Source: Dermatemys mawii (lineage: Eukaryota; Chordata; Testudines; Dermatemydidae). From it: a stretch of DNA of 64,000 nt. Position 1 is the stretch's first letter. Each line of letters starts with the position of its first letter. Under the pieces are notes generated by a model. The model searched no databases, was not told the origin of the DNA, and worked only from the letters and a program-made list of their open reading frames with translations. A program made the translations under genes and the position numbers. Positions 1 through 11,584 of this stretch are shown piece after piece. Location: the NCBI GenBank assembly GCA_007922305.1, contig ML677329.1, forward strand, positions 958,271 to 1,022,270, read 5' to 3'.

Positions 1-780
1 CAGTTGTTTTTATACACCATTTCTACTGCAAGTAATTTGTGTGTTTTGTACACATATATTTTCAGTCATGTACATTTTACATTACACCTTAGAAAATAAT
101 ACAGAACAAATCATTTATATAACCAGTTTATCTTGTTTGCTAAAGGCTTATCATTGTGTGGATTGTACCTTCCTTAAGTATGTTCATCATTCAAAATTAT
201 TTGATGCATTTTTGGCAGTTTTAAAACAATCTATAAGGAATGGTCACAGACACTTCTCTGTGCATGTTTGATGATCACTGTTTAAAATCTCTGTTAGCTA
301 TGAGTGGTTATAGCAGTCAAGTAGAACTGTATCTGTTCCTTGAATTCATGAGCAAGCAAACATTTCTAGTATGAATATTCACATGACAGGATTTAAAATT
401 CAGTTTCTGTAACTACTTGAACATATACATTTAAATTATATTTTCTGAAAACATTTGTACCAATAACATTTAATTTCAGTGTATAACTGTTCACAGAAGG
501 TGAACATAAAGGGTTACGAAGTGCCTTTGTGATCAAAACAAATTCTAATATAACATTTACAAATGGATGGGAGTTAGGTGCCTAAATACCTTTGTGAATC
601 CCACTCAAAATATTTGTGTTGTGTTTTCCTACCTATTTTTTTATATATACATATAAGTGTAGGGGGGTGTGTGTGTGTGAAAATGAGGTATCATCAGCCC
701 CTAATCCTGCTGGATTTTTTCTTGTATTACGATTTATGTGAATAGGGATGTAGCATGTATGTCAAAAAATTGGATACAAA
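1..780. other. AT-rich unique sequence, no gene seen
   Basis: There is no recognisable exon, and only short chance reading frames. Around 566-606 there is a fragment containing 'ttaggtgcctaaatacct', a motif that recurs at 48998-49075 and 51606-51684 and probably belongs to an old foldback element. A short GT run lies near 666-680. Confidence 0.6.
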
Positions 781-791
781 ATTTGTTTGAG

Positions 792-805
792 ACACTAGAT
801 GGCAG
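792..805 (+). promoter_or_regulatory. CTCF-like binding motif
   Basis: The sequence 'acactagatggcag' agrees with the vertebrate CTCF core consensus (CCASYAGRKGGCRS) at all but the first position. The consensus is established knowledge. Binding here is inference, since a 14-bp match can occur by chance. It lies in otherwise unique AT-rich DNA, with no promoter or exon seen nearby. Confidence 0.3.
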
Positions 806-999
806 CACCCGCTTGATGAATGACTATCTGCTTTGTGTTCTTTTATGAGATCCTATTGCTACAGCTACTGCTGTTTGATTGCCAGATGAGTGACAGACCC
901 AGGAGTAGTAGAAGAGAGGCATGCAAGAAGGGTATAAGGAGGTCATCTCACTGGAGGAAGATATTTTTTTCTTCACTGACTTGTAAAAATTAGCCATAT

Positions 1000-3945
1000 T
1001 TAACATGGGGATTGTCACAGTACATTTTAAGTTAATGTTTCCTAATGTTCAAGAATAGTCCGAATGTTTTCCACAATATATAAACTTCATTAATAATTTC
1101 CAAAAATACATAAAAGTACACAATGAAAAATTTAAAACTAAAGCAGTACTGTACATACAAAGTCAGCATCAAACTGGACCCAAAATAAGATTTCTTGGAG
1201 CAAAATTAATAGTTATAGGGCTAATGATTATTATTTAAGGGACAAGATTTCTTCCATTGACTTCTAATGCAGAGAGGATTAGGTTCAATGGAAAGGAACA
1301 ATATGTTTCAGATTCTAGTCTCATCATCTTATTTGTTTTGAAAATCTCGCTGTGTATTTTTTCTGTATAGCATTGCAACAATGGTAAAATATATAGGGAG
1401 TGGTCAGAAGAATTACAACTGTGAACAAGTAAATCAGGGTATTTTTTCTGAGCAAAAGGGGAAGTTTTTTAGCTAAACACTTTGCTCAATTTATGAAAGT
1501 AACTTCTTTGTTTTATTTTATATTGGAGTTTCTTTCCATTTTCTCCCCTATTTTTTTTTTTAAGGAGACGTAACACTACTATTACTTCTAAAATTACTTA
1601 GCACTTTTATAGCATTTTCCATCTTCACAGACATTAGCTAATAAATATAAAACAATATGCACAGCTAATTGACTCATGGCAAAAATCTCAAGTATTCCTA
1701 TCGTGTATAAATCAATCAACCATTACAATTACTATGATTTTCTACTATGTCAACAGCTATGGGGCCTGTATGCCTGTGCACTTCCCACTGTGTTAGTGGT
1801 AGGTATCATGGTGGAACGTCTGGGGAAAGGTCACTACTGTAACATGATTCCCACCCTCTTTTCTTACCCCCAACAAATCTGCTAAGTACCTCCATGGGTT
1901 TCTGTGGGACAACCTGGCCTTTGCTAGATTCTGTCTTCCAAACAAACCCTTGGGATTTAAAGCCTCACACATTACTACGGACAGAGTCTACACCAACTTT
2001 GATCCTTTCTGTATCATGCAGGGTTCTGAGGACAGTGGTGGTTGCAGGATACTTGCCACCATGGCTTCTGCAGGAGCTGTACTGTCAAAGGAAGGCAGAG
2101 GAGCTGGGGGGAAAAGGGGCTTTCTAAAGAGAAGAGTGCAGTCTCTCTTCATACAGAGGAAGTGCCACGGACATAGAACAAGAGAGAAAACTCCAATCTG
2201 TGATGGAGGAATTACAACCTCATGAAATTGGAACCACTTCTTTAACTAGGTTATTCCCATATGGGGGTCATGGGGCCCTATATTAATGCAAGGCATAAAG
2301 CAGGTTAATAAATAAATAAACTTATTTTAGTATTAAATGTAAAATAATAGTAAAAATGCTTTCATAATTCATGTATCAACATAAGCATAAGATTATCCAT
2401 CTCTAATGACAAGAGAAGATCTAATAAATGTACTCCACATTGACGTGAGAAATAGCCAAGAAAATGTTATTGCAAAATTCATAGTTACTTGGTAGTATTT
2501 CACAAAGGACAGTCTGCTGGCAGACTCTAAGGATGTACAGCCTGTACAGTGTCTAGGTCTGTGGTTTGACTCTGTAGTTACTAGCCAGAATATTCCACTG
2601 TCAATCAAAGCTAGATAGAAAAAGATACTGCTGTGGCTACTAAACGCAACTAAGAGCAAATAAGAACTAGGAAGGTCAGCTGAAATGGATAGCAAAAAGT
2701 GTTCAGTAGGTCAGTCAAGTAATATGTTATTTGAGAAAAGGTACAAATAATGAACATTTTTTCTCTCAATAAGTTATTTTTCTGAACTGGTGAAAAAAAG
2801 GAGTGAAATGCCTAAATATCTGTCGATCAAAATCCCAACAAACAACTTTTTTGACAGAAAAAATAAACCAAAAAAGAGTTATATTCTCCACATCCCAGAA
2901 GAATGCTATGGAGAGTGTTTTCAAATAATCTATCTGGGATGTATTTTTTTGCTGTTTGAATTCAACAGATACTTGAACTCCCATTTTCACTAAAGGCTGC
3001 GATTCAGAAGGGAGCTGGGTCACTGAAATCCATACTGCTTGCTTCTACTATCTGTAAATCTTTGCTTGGCTGTGTATGGAAAGTCACATGGATAGAAAAG
3101 ACGCAACTCTTAAGAATAATATAGGCCCTGGAGAAGAGAGATGAAACTAAATCCTCATATTCTTTCCCATGAGTTATTTATACTATAGCTTGAAATATTG
3201 GTACAAACTCAGCAAAAAGAAGACAAGATTAAATAAAAGAGGCTTGGGAAAGAGTAGTTATCGAGCTTTTGCAGTGGAATATAGCAGCTTTTTAACAGAG
3301 AACACCACCACTATACAATAGTTTAGGACAGGAAGAAAAGAATATAGAATCTAACTGAAACTACATTGGGACTTTACATAGACAAAATGTAATAACCCAA
3401 ATTAGAATTTAACCAAGACTTTGGGGGCTAATAACCCTATTCTTGCAAAGGGACACCAAAACGGTATCTTTACTGACCACAAGTGGTCAGGACCTTACTT
3501 TTACTTTTCATTTGAAAGATGGATTACCTAGAGACAAATTGTGACAAGGATGTAATCTTTCTGAGAGATGATATCCTGGCCAGCCATCTCCATTTCCTAC
3601 CACAATCTGCAAAAACAGCTGTCAGTATAAGATTTAATATAAAAATTAAATAAAAATCCTTTTTAAAATTGTTGCCAAAATATTTTAAATATGGGCCAGT
3701 CATGGATGATTGTGTTGTGATCACAGTAATCTGAACACATTTCTTATTTAATCTATCCTTAACATAATTTTATTTTAAAAATTCTATTTTTTGATTTTGG
3801 CTTACAAATTGCAATACTTTACATGTCAAATGTTCAATTCAACAAAGAATTAAAGCACTTGATATACAAGTAAAACTATGTAACAATATTCTGTGCATGA
3901 TGGGATGTTTATATGCAGGTATTACACATACACAAACATCATACA
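1000..3945. other. Mostly unique AT-rich sequence, no gene seen
   Basis: I see no coding exon in this stretch. Around 1592-1650 the text ('tagcacttttatagcattttccatcttcacag', here given only by position beyond its first bases) resembles the reverse complement of the 3' part of a MIR-type SINE. The rest is unassigned, and the short reading frames lack recognisable domains. Confidence 0.5.
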
Positions 3946-3949
3946 TAAA

Positions 3950-4062
3950 TAAGATCCTGCAAATACTTAATCATGTATGTAACTTTATGCATGTGAATTC
4001 TCCCATTGCCTTCAGTGTGACTATTCAAGTGTGTAAAGTTATGCATGTGCTTAACTGTTTTC
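3950..4062. repeat. Foldback miniature element (degenerate palindrome)
   Basis: The left half ('taactttatgcatgtg') and the right half ('gtaaagttatgcatgtgc') are imperfect inverted copies around a centre at about 4010 ('cccattgccttcagtgtgac'). It begins with 'gatcctgcaaatactta', a typical end of this family. The structure suggests an old non-autonomous DNA element (MITE). A related degenerate copy lies at 37385-37490. Confidence 0.5.
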
Positions 4063-6138
4063 AAGATGAGAGTAATAGATATAAATACAGATATGATGGT
4101 ATAATGTGGTATAAGATGCTTTTTCACTATGAATTTTGCGTATTATTCATAGTGACAAAACCAAGCATGAGTGGCCCAGGTCATCCAAGACAAATTTATG
4201 CTGATAAAATATTTGTACCATTCTACACTGTCCTATCTCTTGTATATGCCAGAAGTGTTACCGAAAAAAAATTTTTTTAGGAACATTTAGAGAGCTTTGG
4301 GAAAAATATTAGAACTATATTTTGTATCTCTACCTTTTAATGCAGGTACCTTATTAAATATGAATGCAACTAGACAGGCCTCAGAAGGTGCCATAAAAAT
4401 CTCTAAACATGATGTGAAATAGTTTTCCTATACCTGAAAAAAAAATTAAAGTCCATTATTTGGAGCCCTTCTACAGCTAGAAACAACTTGCTGATGTTAT
4501 AATCCTCCTGTTCTAGCTCTACTGGAATGGGGGTCAATTAACTTTTAAACCTCTGTAGTTAGGGGAGTATAAAAGCTGTTAGTGGTGAAAGATTGAATTT
4601 TGCTCATCCAGTCCTGTGGCGAGAGTAATTTGTTAGAAAAGATTCCACATTTGGTGAGAGAACAAAGAAACATTTCTCTGGCATGTGGTTTTTGAAAAAT
4701 AGCAGCTGTTTTTAAGGAGTTTGAAACATTAAAATAAGTCTCGGGAGATACATTAGTGGGCAGAGTGCAGGTGAGGCAGTTCAATGTGCATGCAGTTTAT
4801 CACATGGTCTGTAAATCTTGAGCAAGGTCCACATCAATATCCTACAGCTGATTTGCACCATTCTGGCAACACAAAATAGCTGTAAAACAGGCTTAAATGA
4901 GTGATTAAACAGGTTTATGGTTCTTTAGTGTTGTCGGATGAGTGTAAAGAAGCTGAAATGTATTCGTGAATCTAGCTCTTTGTGTGTGACTGTTTTATGT
5001 TTCAGTGCCTTGTCTCATAATGGTGAAAGCCAAATATGAAAGCTTAGTCAGGCTAAAAATGCAGTAAAATCTTTGAAAATAGCAACTTTTCTACATATAT
5101 TTGCCACTGGTTTTTTTTTTTAGGAAAATAAGGCTGTATCAACACAATTAGGGAACTTGGAAGCTAAGAGCCAAATTACGCCATAGAATATCTTCATTTG
5201 ACCTAGTGCTAGATAGAAGGTTATGTCTTGCACACACACATATATATAAAACTTTGTATTTACAAAAAAAATGGAAAATGTGTTATCTTAAAAGAAAGAA
5301 AATTATTTAAGTTGCAAAGTCAAGCACTCAGAAATCAGCACATGCCAGATTTATGGCTGCTTGTGAAACATTCATTCTACTACTTTGTGTGTATGCATTA
5401 TGATGTAGTCTTTAATTAGTCACATGCTATTTTTCAATGCACATGATGGCCACGCCTGGGGACAGAATTAAGGGTGTGCCAGAAAGTATAAATTTGGCAT
5501 TTCCCAATTTACAAGTGCTTGACTTTGCAATCTAAACAGCATTTTATCGTAGTTTTTGTTTGTGGTTTTGTTTAATATATATTCAGCATACATAAAAATT
5601 GTGCACATTTAATTGTATACATGTCCTCCATTCTTCATATAGTTCTTCCCATCATAAATTATATGCTCTTCAAGGTCAAGGCCTGTAGTGTCTTGTGGAA
5701 GTAAATCTAGGCACACATACAGGAAGACGATTACTGCTCTATTAGTGAAGCTGCAGCAAGTCTCTGAGAATTCCAGCACTACACTGACTTCAAGACGTGC
5801 TGAGGCTCTCAGGTTACCACGATATAGTTGCTTGCCTTAAAGTGACAATTCATTACTGGACTATGTCTCCTTATATACATATATAGCCCCAAGCACAATG
5901 GGACCCTGACTGTGAATGAATCCCTGCGTGTGCTTGTACTACCACAATAGAAGAAAATCAATAGCAAAAATAGATGTACAGTTCTCTCATTTTTATGCAT
6001 AGATCTATGTGCTATCCATTTGAAAGTTTGGCACATTGTGTCAATAGACCTTATACCAAAAGGGCTAGATTTTTAAAAGGTGACCTTTGTTTTGGTGTCT
6101 TCACCTTGTATGTGCAAATAACTGTGGCTCAATTGCAG
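4063..6138. other. Unique AT-rich sequence, no gene seen
   Basis: No exon, RNA gene or clear repeat was recognised. It contains short T and A homopolymers (for example near 5110) and a small CA/TA run near 5231-5250. Confidence 0.5.
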
Positions 6139-6276
6139 TCCACTGCATGCATCCGACAAAGTGGGTATTAGCCCACGAAAGCTTATGTTTCAATACTTTA
6201 GTTAGTCTTTAAGGTGCCACAGGACTCTTTGTCACTTCTGCAATTCCAGACTAACACGGCTACCTCTCTGATTCTG
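6139..6276 (+). repeat. Unclassified interspersed repeat, copy 1
   Basis: This 138-bp segment shares nearly all of its sequence with 8420-8559. Both copies contain 'tccactgcatgcatccgac', 'agcccacgaaagct', 'ttagtctttaaggtgccac' and 'cagactaacacggctacc'. The early part can form a small stem, 'gtgggtattagcccac'. I recognise this core as a high-copy repeat of turtle and related genomes but cannot assign its class. Strand is given only as the strand on which the core reads in this form. Confidence 0.8.
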
Positions 6277-6547
6277 TGGTTCAATTACGTAGCATAATTA
6301 TTTGTAGTTACAGTTAATGTCACCTGGAATCCTAAGTAGTGGTAGTAGCAAATCAGGAACCTAAAGCTTTAAATGAATTTAAGTTTTCACACAAGTAATT
6401 GCAGATACTTGTAATTATTTGTGTCCATAATTTAAGAGTACATACATGAAGGCCTTGTTGAGGCTGAGATGAAAATCAGGTGTGCAGTCTTCTAAAATAA
6501 CATTTGCATATAAAATATTTCATGCAATGGTCAGAGAGCAAAAAGTA

Positions 6548-6682
6548 GATCATGATCCTAATCCTGCAAACTCCTACTCAGAGGAAAAGCTCTACTCATG
6601 AGAATAAACTGATTGAAATCAGTAGACTGTTGATTTGAATAAGGACTATTCCTATGAGTAAGCATTTCAGGATTGGGCCATC
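6548..6682. repeat. Foldback miniature element (degenerate palindrome)
   Basis: The segment begins with 'gatcctaatcctgcaaact' and ends with 'tttcaggattgggcca'. The flanks are inverted relatives ('tactcatgagaataa' against 'cctatgagtaagc'), with a centre around 'gattgaaatcagtagac'. This is the layout of a palindromic MITE with no coding capacity. Confidence 0.45.
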
Positions 6683-7254
6683 TATATACTACATTTTTCA
6701 CAATTCCTTACTGTGAATTGCAGAAGTGCACTTTTGTATAAGCATTAGAAGCAAAGAGCAGATTCCTTTGTTAATATTCATTTGAATAGAAGTCAAGCTG
6801 CTCTGTTATTCTGAGCCACCTTTGTTTGGTTTTTTGCTGCTGCTGTTTAATTTCTTCCTAATTTTTCATGCCAATCGTTCTCTTTTCTTTCTCTTTTATC
6901 TGTCTGAGGTAAAGCAGGATGTTTATGCCTGGGACATGCATGGGTGAGGAGATGGGCCCACACATGAAGCAACTTGTTAGCTCAAACAGTAAGCAAGTAA
7001 ATGGCTAGCAGATTGTGACTGTTCACTGCAGAACAGACACCTGGACAAAATGATGGCATCAGCCTGCTGAAAGCAAGGTTGGGACCATTACTGGTAATTA
7101 TAGTTAATCAGCAACAATTGTCTTGGCCAAGATACAGATCAACACTGAGCACTAACCTAACAGGACCTAATGAGTGTAATGGAGGATGAAGAAAATCTGA
7201 TTAAATTTGGAAGACACTGAGTGACCTGAGCAGATGATGTATTGTAATTTCCCC

Positions 7255-7296
<42 letters not shown>

Positions 7297-7740
7297 ACAG
7301 TCCAGATGGTAACAGCTTCACAGTCAAATCACAGTACTGTGGTTATATGGAAATATGGGTTGCATTGCAATGTGCTTTGAAAAGTGGTTAATGTTTAATG
7401 CAGTGGGTAAATATTTATTTGAATTTCCTACCACATTTATTTGATATGGCTGTAGTGGGTTCTAAACATGGGGATATGGTTGACCTACTGTCAGATTTTC
7501 TAACAAAGCAGTTGTAGATTCTACGATACCTCTTTGAATTCAGTGTTTTTGAAATCTAGAAATAGAAGTACAAACTGTAACAGCTGTCACAGAAGATAGA
7601 ACTTTCCCCCACTTCAGAGAACTATGTTTTCTGAATGTGAAAGTTAGCTTAGTGCCCATGAAAGAAAGGGACTAATAGCACTATTCTGAAGTAGACATAG
7701 CATGAGTCATCTATGACCAAAGTTTTCATAGATCTATGAG
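6683..7740. other. Unique sequence with one microsatellite, no gene seen
   Basis: This stretch is less AT-rich than its surroundings between about 6910 and 7240. That part has no reading frame of note and no repeat I recognise, so it could contain conserved regulatory DNA, but nothing in the sequence proves it. Confidence 0.4.
7252..7297. repeat. (CT)n(CA)n microsatellite
   Basis: A run of CT dinucleotides, interrupted twice by CC, passes directly into a CA run. It is a simple sequence repeat with no other feature. Confidence 0.9.
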
Positions 7741-7741
7741 A

Positions 7742-7800
7742 GTGAAATTCATCCCAGTGCAGAGGGATAATACAAAGCCTATGCACCACTTAAATTCAAC
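7742..7800. repeat. Half of a foldback element
   Basis: The segment 'gtgaaattcatccc' followed by 'tgcagaggg' and 'gcctatgcaccacttaa' matches the left arm of the element at 19711-19808. The right arm is not recognisable, so this looks like a truncated copy. Confidence 0.4.
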
Positions 7801-8248
7801 AAAATACCTACAAATAAATCTAAATGGAATTTAAGCTTCATGCTAACCCTCGCCTAATTTCAACCGGAGTACATAATGTTCCAGCCTGGGACCCCTCTTG
7901 AGCAGATAACAACTATCATGCCCAATCACTAGATGGTTTTATGAAATGGATAAATAGAAATATGGATGTTAACAAACAACCACCCATTTTTGTTAATATA
8001 CAGGGTATGAACACAGACCAAGTGAAGAGTGAGGGAACTAAACCACCACCACACCAGCCTCTCCAAATTCAAATTCTACTGAAATAATGAATATCAGCTC
8101 TCTACCTAAGACTCATATATGGGTATGAATGTATTGTAAAATCAGCCATGGTACATCATATTTACTTGAGGCTGATTTTACAAGATGTAGTGGTTGCCCT
8201 TAAACATATTCAATAGTTTTAGATAATTAAACATTACCTCAATATCTG

Positions 8249-8361
8249 CAGTGCTTACTGCCTGATTGTGCTTACTGCCTGATTGGACTGTCAGTGCTTA
8301 CTGACTGATTGGACTAACCTTGGACTGATTGGACTGGCAGTGCTTACTGCCTGATTGGACT
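8249..8361 (+). repeat. Short tandem array of a roughly 20-27 bp unit
   Basis: Variants of 'cagtgcttactgcctgattg' with 'gactaacctt' extensions are repeated about four to five times with irregular spacing. The array ends directly at the upstream part of the unclassified repeat (8367-8559), so it may be an expanded terminal portion of that repeat. Confidence 0.75.
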
Positions 8362-8366
8362 AACCT

Positions 8367-8559
8367 TGTTATCTCCCACCTGGTTCTTGCCTACCTATTT
8401 ATACCTGCCCCTGGATACTTCCACTGCATGCATCCGACGAAGTGGGTATTAGCCCACGAAAGCTCATGCTCTGAAAAAATTTCAGTTAGTCTTTAAGGTG
8501 CCACAGGACTCTTTGTCACTTCTGCAATTCCAGACTAACACGGCTACCCCTCTGATTCT
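8367..8559 (+). repeat. Unclassified interspersed repeat, copy 2
   Basis: From 8420 onward this is the close relative of 6139-6276, differing by scattered substitutions and a few length changes in the A/T tract around 8475. It extends further upstream than copy 1, adding about 50 bp ('tctcccacctggttcttgcc' and a following 'tatttatacctgcc') that I associate with longer versions of this repeat. Confidence 0.8.
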
Positions 8560-9094
8560 TGAGTGCTTACTAGTTATTCCTGTTCAAATACTGAATATTA
8601 TCTAGTTATCTAACACAAAATTGGAAAAAATTAAGGGTGATTCCTGTACATGTCCATCTGTGGCTTTACCTCTAAGGTTGGAATTGAGTTTTTATTGGTT
8701 GTTAGAAATCTGTTTATTTCTATAAAAAAGTCTACATTGAACCATAACTTACCTCTTACTGAAATATTTGCATGAGAACAAATACAGAGAAAGAATTTTA
8801 ACCTCTAAGATGCTGATTAATATAGGGTTCTTACAAAACAATGATAATACAGCAAGTACCCATACTTCTGCAGGTAGCTATGTCCAGGCATGTGATTCTG
8901 GATTAGTTTTAATTTGGGAATCTACTAGTGTATGAGAAGGGGAGAAGTGACATTGTTTAACTCCCAGATAGACTATGTTATGAGAAACATTTATTTGGCT
9001 TTTACATTGAATGGTCTTGTGATGAATATTGGAAATTATGTAAATTATTAATATTAATAGAAGTACCTGGTATTTTCTCCCCAGGAAGCTACTT

Positions 9095-9285
9095 GTTCAC
9101 CACAATCAAGTCACATCACAAGCTTCTTTTTGATAAGCTAAATAGAGCACCTTAAGTCTGTCACTGTAAGCACATTTTCTAGCTCTCAAATTTTTTTGGC
9201 TCTCCCCTGCATGTGCTCCAATTTTTCAACATCTTTTAAAAAATGGGATCAGAATTGGACATTGTATTTCAGTATCAGTTAGTTG
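9095..9285 (-). mobile_element. CR1-like LINE fragment, antisense
   Basis: The text 'ctccaatttttcaacatc' followed by 'atcagaattggacattgt' and 'ttcagtatcagtta' is the reverse complement of the C-terminal coding part of CR1 ORF2 and resembles the better preserved antisense CR1 at 60562-61586. It is short, diverged and non-functional. The boundaries are approximate. Confidence 0.6.
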
Positions 9286-9365
9286 TATAAAACCTAAAGC
9301 GTGCTAGGCTCTTTACAGAAAATAAAGACATGGACTCTGCTCTGAAGACCTCACAATCTAAATGT
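9286..9365 (-). repeat. MIR/CORE-SINE-type tail fragment
   Basis: The words 'gtgctaggctctttacag', 'gactctgctctgaagacc' and 'tcacaatctaaat' resemble the reverse complement of the 3' tail also seen at 17950-18040 and at 51483-51600. It is a degenerate, non-coding fragment. Confidence 0.45.
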
Positions 9366-11182
9366 AGGTAGCATATCCTAGGGGGAAAAATTGACATATG
9401 CAGTTTTCAGGAAATAGCATTTTTGAAGACAGAAAGAATGATCCATTGCAGCAATGACAGTAGAACACATAACACTCTTATTTTTATTGTGAATTTAATT
9501 TAACTGGCATATGGAAAAATGACATTTTATTGTACACAATAAAGAAGATGGGCAAACTGTCAGATAATACAGGAATCGCCCAAAATGTATCTAAAAAACA
9601 GATCTGAATCCAATTTTTTTGAGATTTGAAGAAGTTCAAATAATAATATTTTTAAATTTCACTACTGCACTTCTTGGTTTTGTTAGCAGTCAGAATTATC
9701 TTTCCAAATTCCAACTGAGCGAGTATACATCTCAGTTTTGTGAATTCAGTGGCTTGATCTCATTTTTACACTGTTGGAAATCAAAAATAACACCAGTGAA
9801 GTAATGAAGATCTGGTGGAATTTTTTTGAATTTTCAAGTTTTTGGTGAAAGATATTTGCTGTTTTTTAACCAATTAAAATCAGTTTAATTCAACTTTTTT
9901 CATAAAATATTTATCATTCTTCAGTCAGCTCAAATCAGAATTGAAATCAGAAATCAGACTTCAGCAGTTTTGCTGAATATCTATATTTTTGGATGCTGAC
10001 CATAACTGAACCGAATGAAACCACTGAACCTTTTAAAATTCACTGTTTACAAGTTAAGAAGATCCCATGCTCAAGTATCTGGGTACAATGCCATATTCAT
10101 AAGTGAATAAACTTTTGTTTGTAAATCCAGTTGTTTATTTTCACACAATGCATTCTAGGCATATTCTTCTCTCACTCTCATTGGTTTTATGCTGGTATAA
10201 CTCCATTGATTATTCCATGCAAGAGAATTTTTACACGACTTATTGGTATTTGTACTTTGTTAAGATGATACATGTAACTGATAAAATAGGAATAATCAAA
10301 TCTTATACCCCATGGCCTGTGCTGTTTGCTGCCGGGATCAGAGAGGAATCTGCCACATACAACATTATATAATTGGCCAGTTGAATCATGTGGGATTTCA
10401 TCTTCCTTCAAAGCATCAGCTATAGTTTATAGCTGGAGGTAGAACAAAACTAATATCTTGTTTTCAGTAGCTAAGTAAATTAATTCATAAATCATATTAT
10501 TAGCTGTGTGCAATTTAATCTCAATTTAGGTCTGTGGTCTGGGGTTCTCTGTTTGAAAATATTGTGGGTTTTTTATTTACTGAATATGCATATCTTGTAC
10601 ATTAGTTTCTCCTTTTCATCCAATTCCCCACTGGAATTATGCATCCTCTCGGTAATCAAGAGGTTCCCACTTCTTCTTAATGGAAATGTGATTAAATGAA
10701 CTATAAACCATCAAATACAAACATATTCCACACTTGTAAAGATAATAGCATTTGCCAGAAAGTTTCTTGAATAACATTTTTTATGAACAAGACCCTTGTG
10801 GTTTTAATAAGCTGTATCAAAAGATCATGAATCAAATGAATGCAAAATTAACACAATGAAGGGAAAAAAGCTAAAAGTACAGCCACAGAAAATTCTCTGG
10901 CATCAAGTTTCACCAGAGAAATGGGTGGATGAGAAGGGCACTTATTGTAATCAAGTTTTTTTGGTTTCCCATATTAAAGGACCTAAAAGTAAATTTACAT
11001 ATCCATTTCATGTTTTTGTGCTCAGTGCTTCCTTTTATATTTGACATCTTAGAACCTTGCTTTTTTAAAAATAAGTGACAATCAGTTTAGGCTTTGCTTA
11101 CTTGAATAATGATGTAACAGATAGTCCTTCTGAAAATGATGAGAGCAGTTGGCTTTTAGCCTTAGTACTAAATCATTTCTAT
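9366..11182. other. AT-rich unique sequence, no gene seen
   Basis: Nothing in this stretch is recognisable as an exon or RNA gene. A piece around 10178-10215 ('ttttatgctggtataactcc') looks like one arm of the foldback family at 58476-58525. Confidence 0.5.
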
Positions 11183-11187
11183 GATGC

Positions 11188-11579
11188 TGTTGCAGAGCTC
11201 ACTGGTTCCTGCCTCTGCTCAAGTCTATCAACTGATGAGAGATCTTTATGCTGCTAAAACACCAGGTACAGTTTATTTACAATGTTGGTTCCCACCACCC
11301 TTGTACAATATACAGTCTTACTCCTAAAGCCTTGGGGAGCCCTCAGCTCCTGAGGCAAGCAGGAAAGAACAATTTTTCTCTCTCCCTATCTCTGTCTACT
11401 TCCCCCTACCTACTTCCTGTGCCTTTTTGTATCCTCTGCCTAATGGCTTAATTAGATTTCCAGCTCTCCTCCGACCACCAGCTAGGGACAACTCTTCTTA
11501 GGTCTGTTCTGCTATGTTTAATTGGAGCTGCAGTGACCAGAGTGTTGACTCCGCTGTTGTTGCTCAGCACTCTGTCACA
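11188..11579 (-). mobile_element. Solo LTR of an LTR retroelement, minus strand
   Basis: On the minus strand the 392-bp segment begins with TGTGACAG and ends with GCAACA, the TG...CA termini of long terminal repeats. It is flanked by a perfect 5-bp target duplication, 'gatgc', at 11183-11187 and 11580-11584. A minus-strand poly(A) signal (AATAAA) lies at about 11268-11273. There is no internal region, primer-binding site or partner LTR in the neighbourhood, so it is most likely the product of recombination between two LTRs. A 5-bp duplication fits Gypsy-type elements or endogenous retroviruses; the LTR alone does not decide. Confidence 0.8.
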
Positions 11580-11584
11580 GATGC

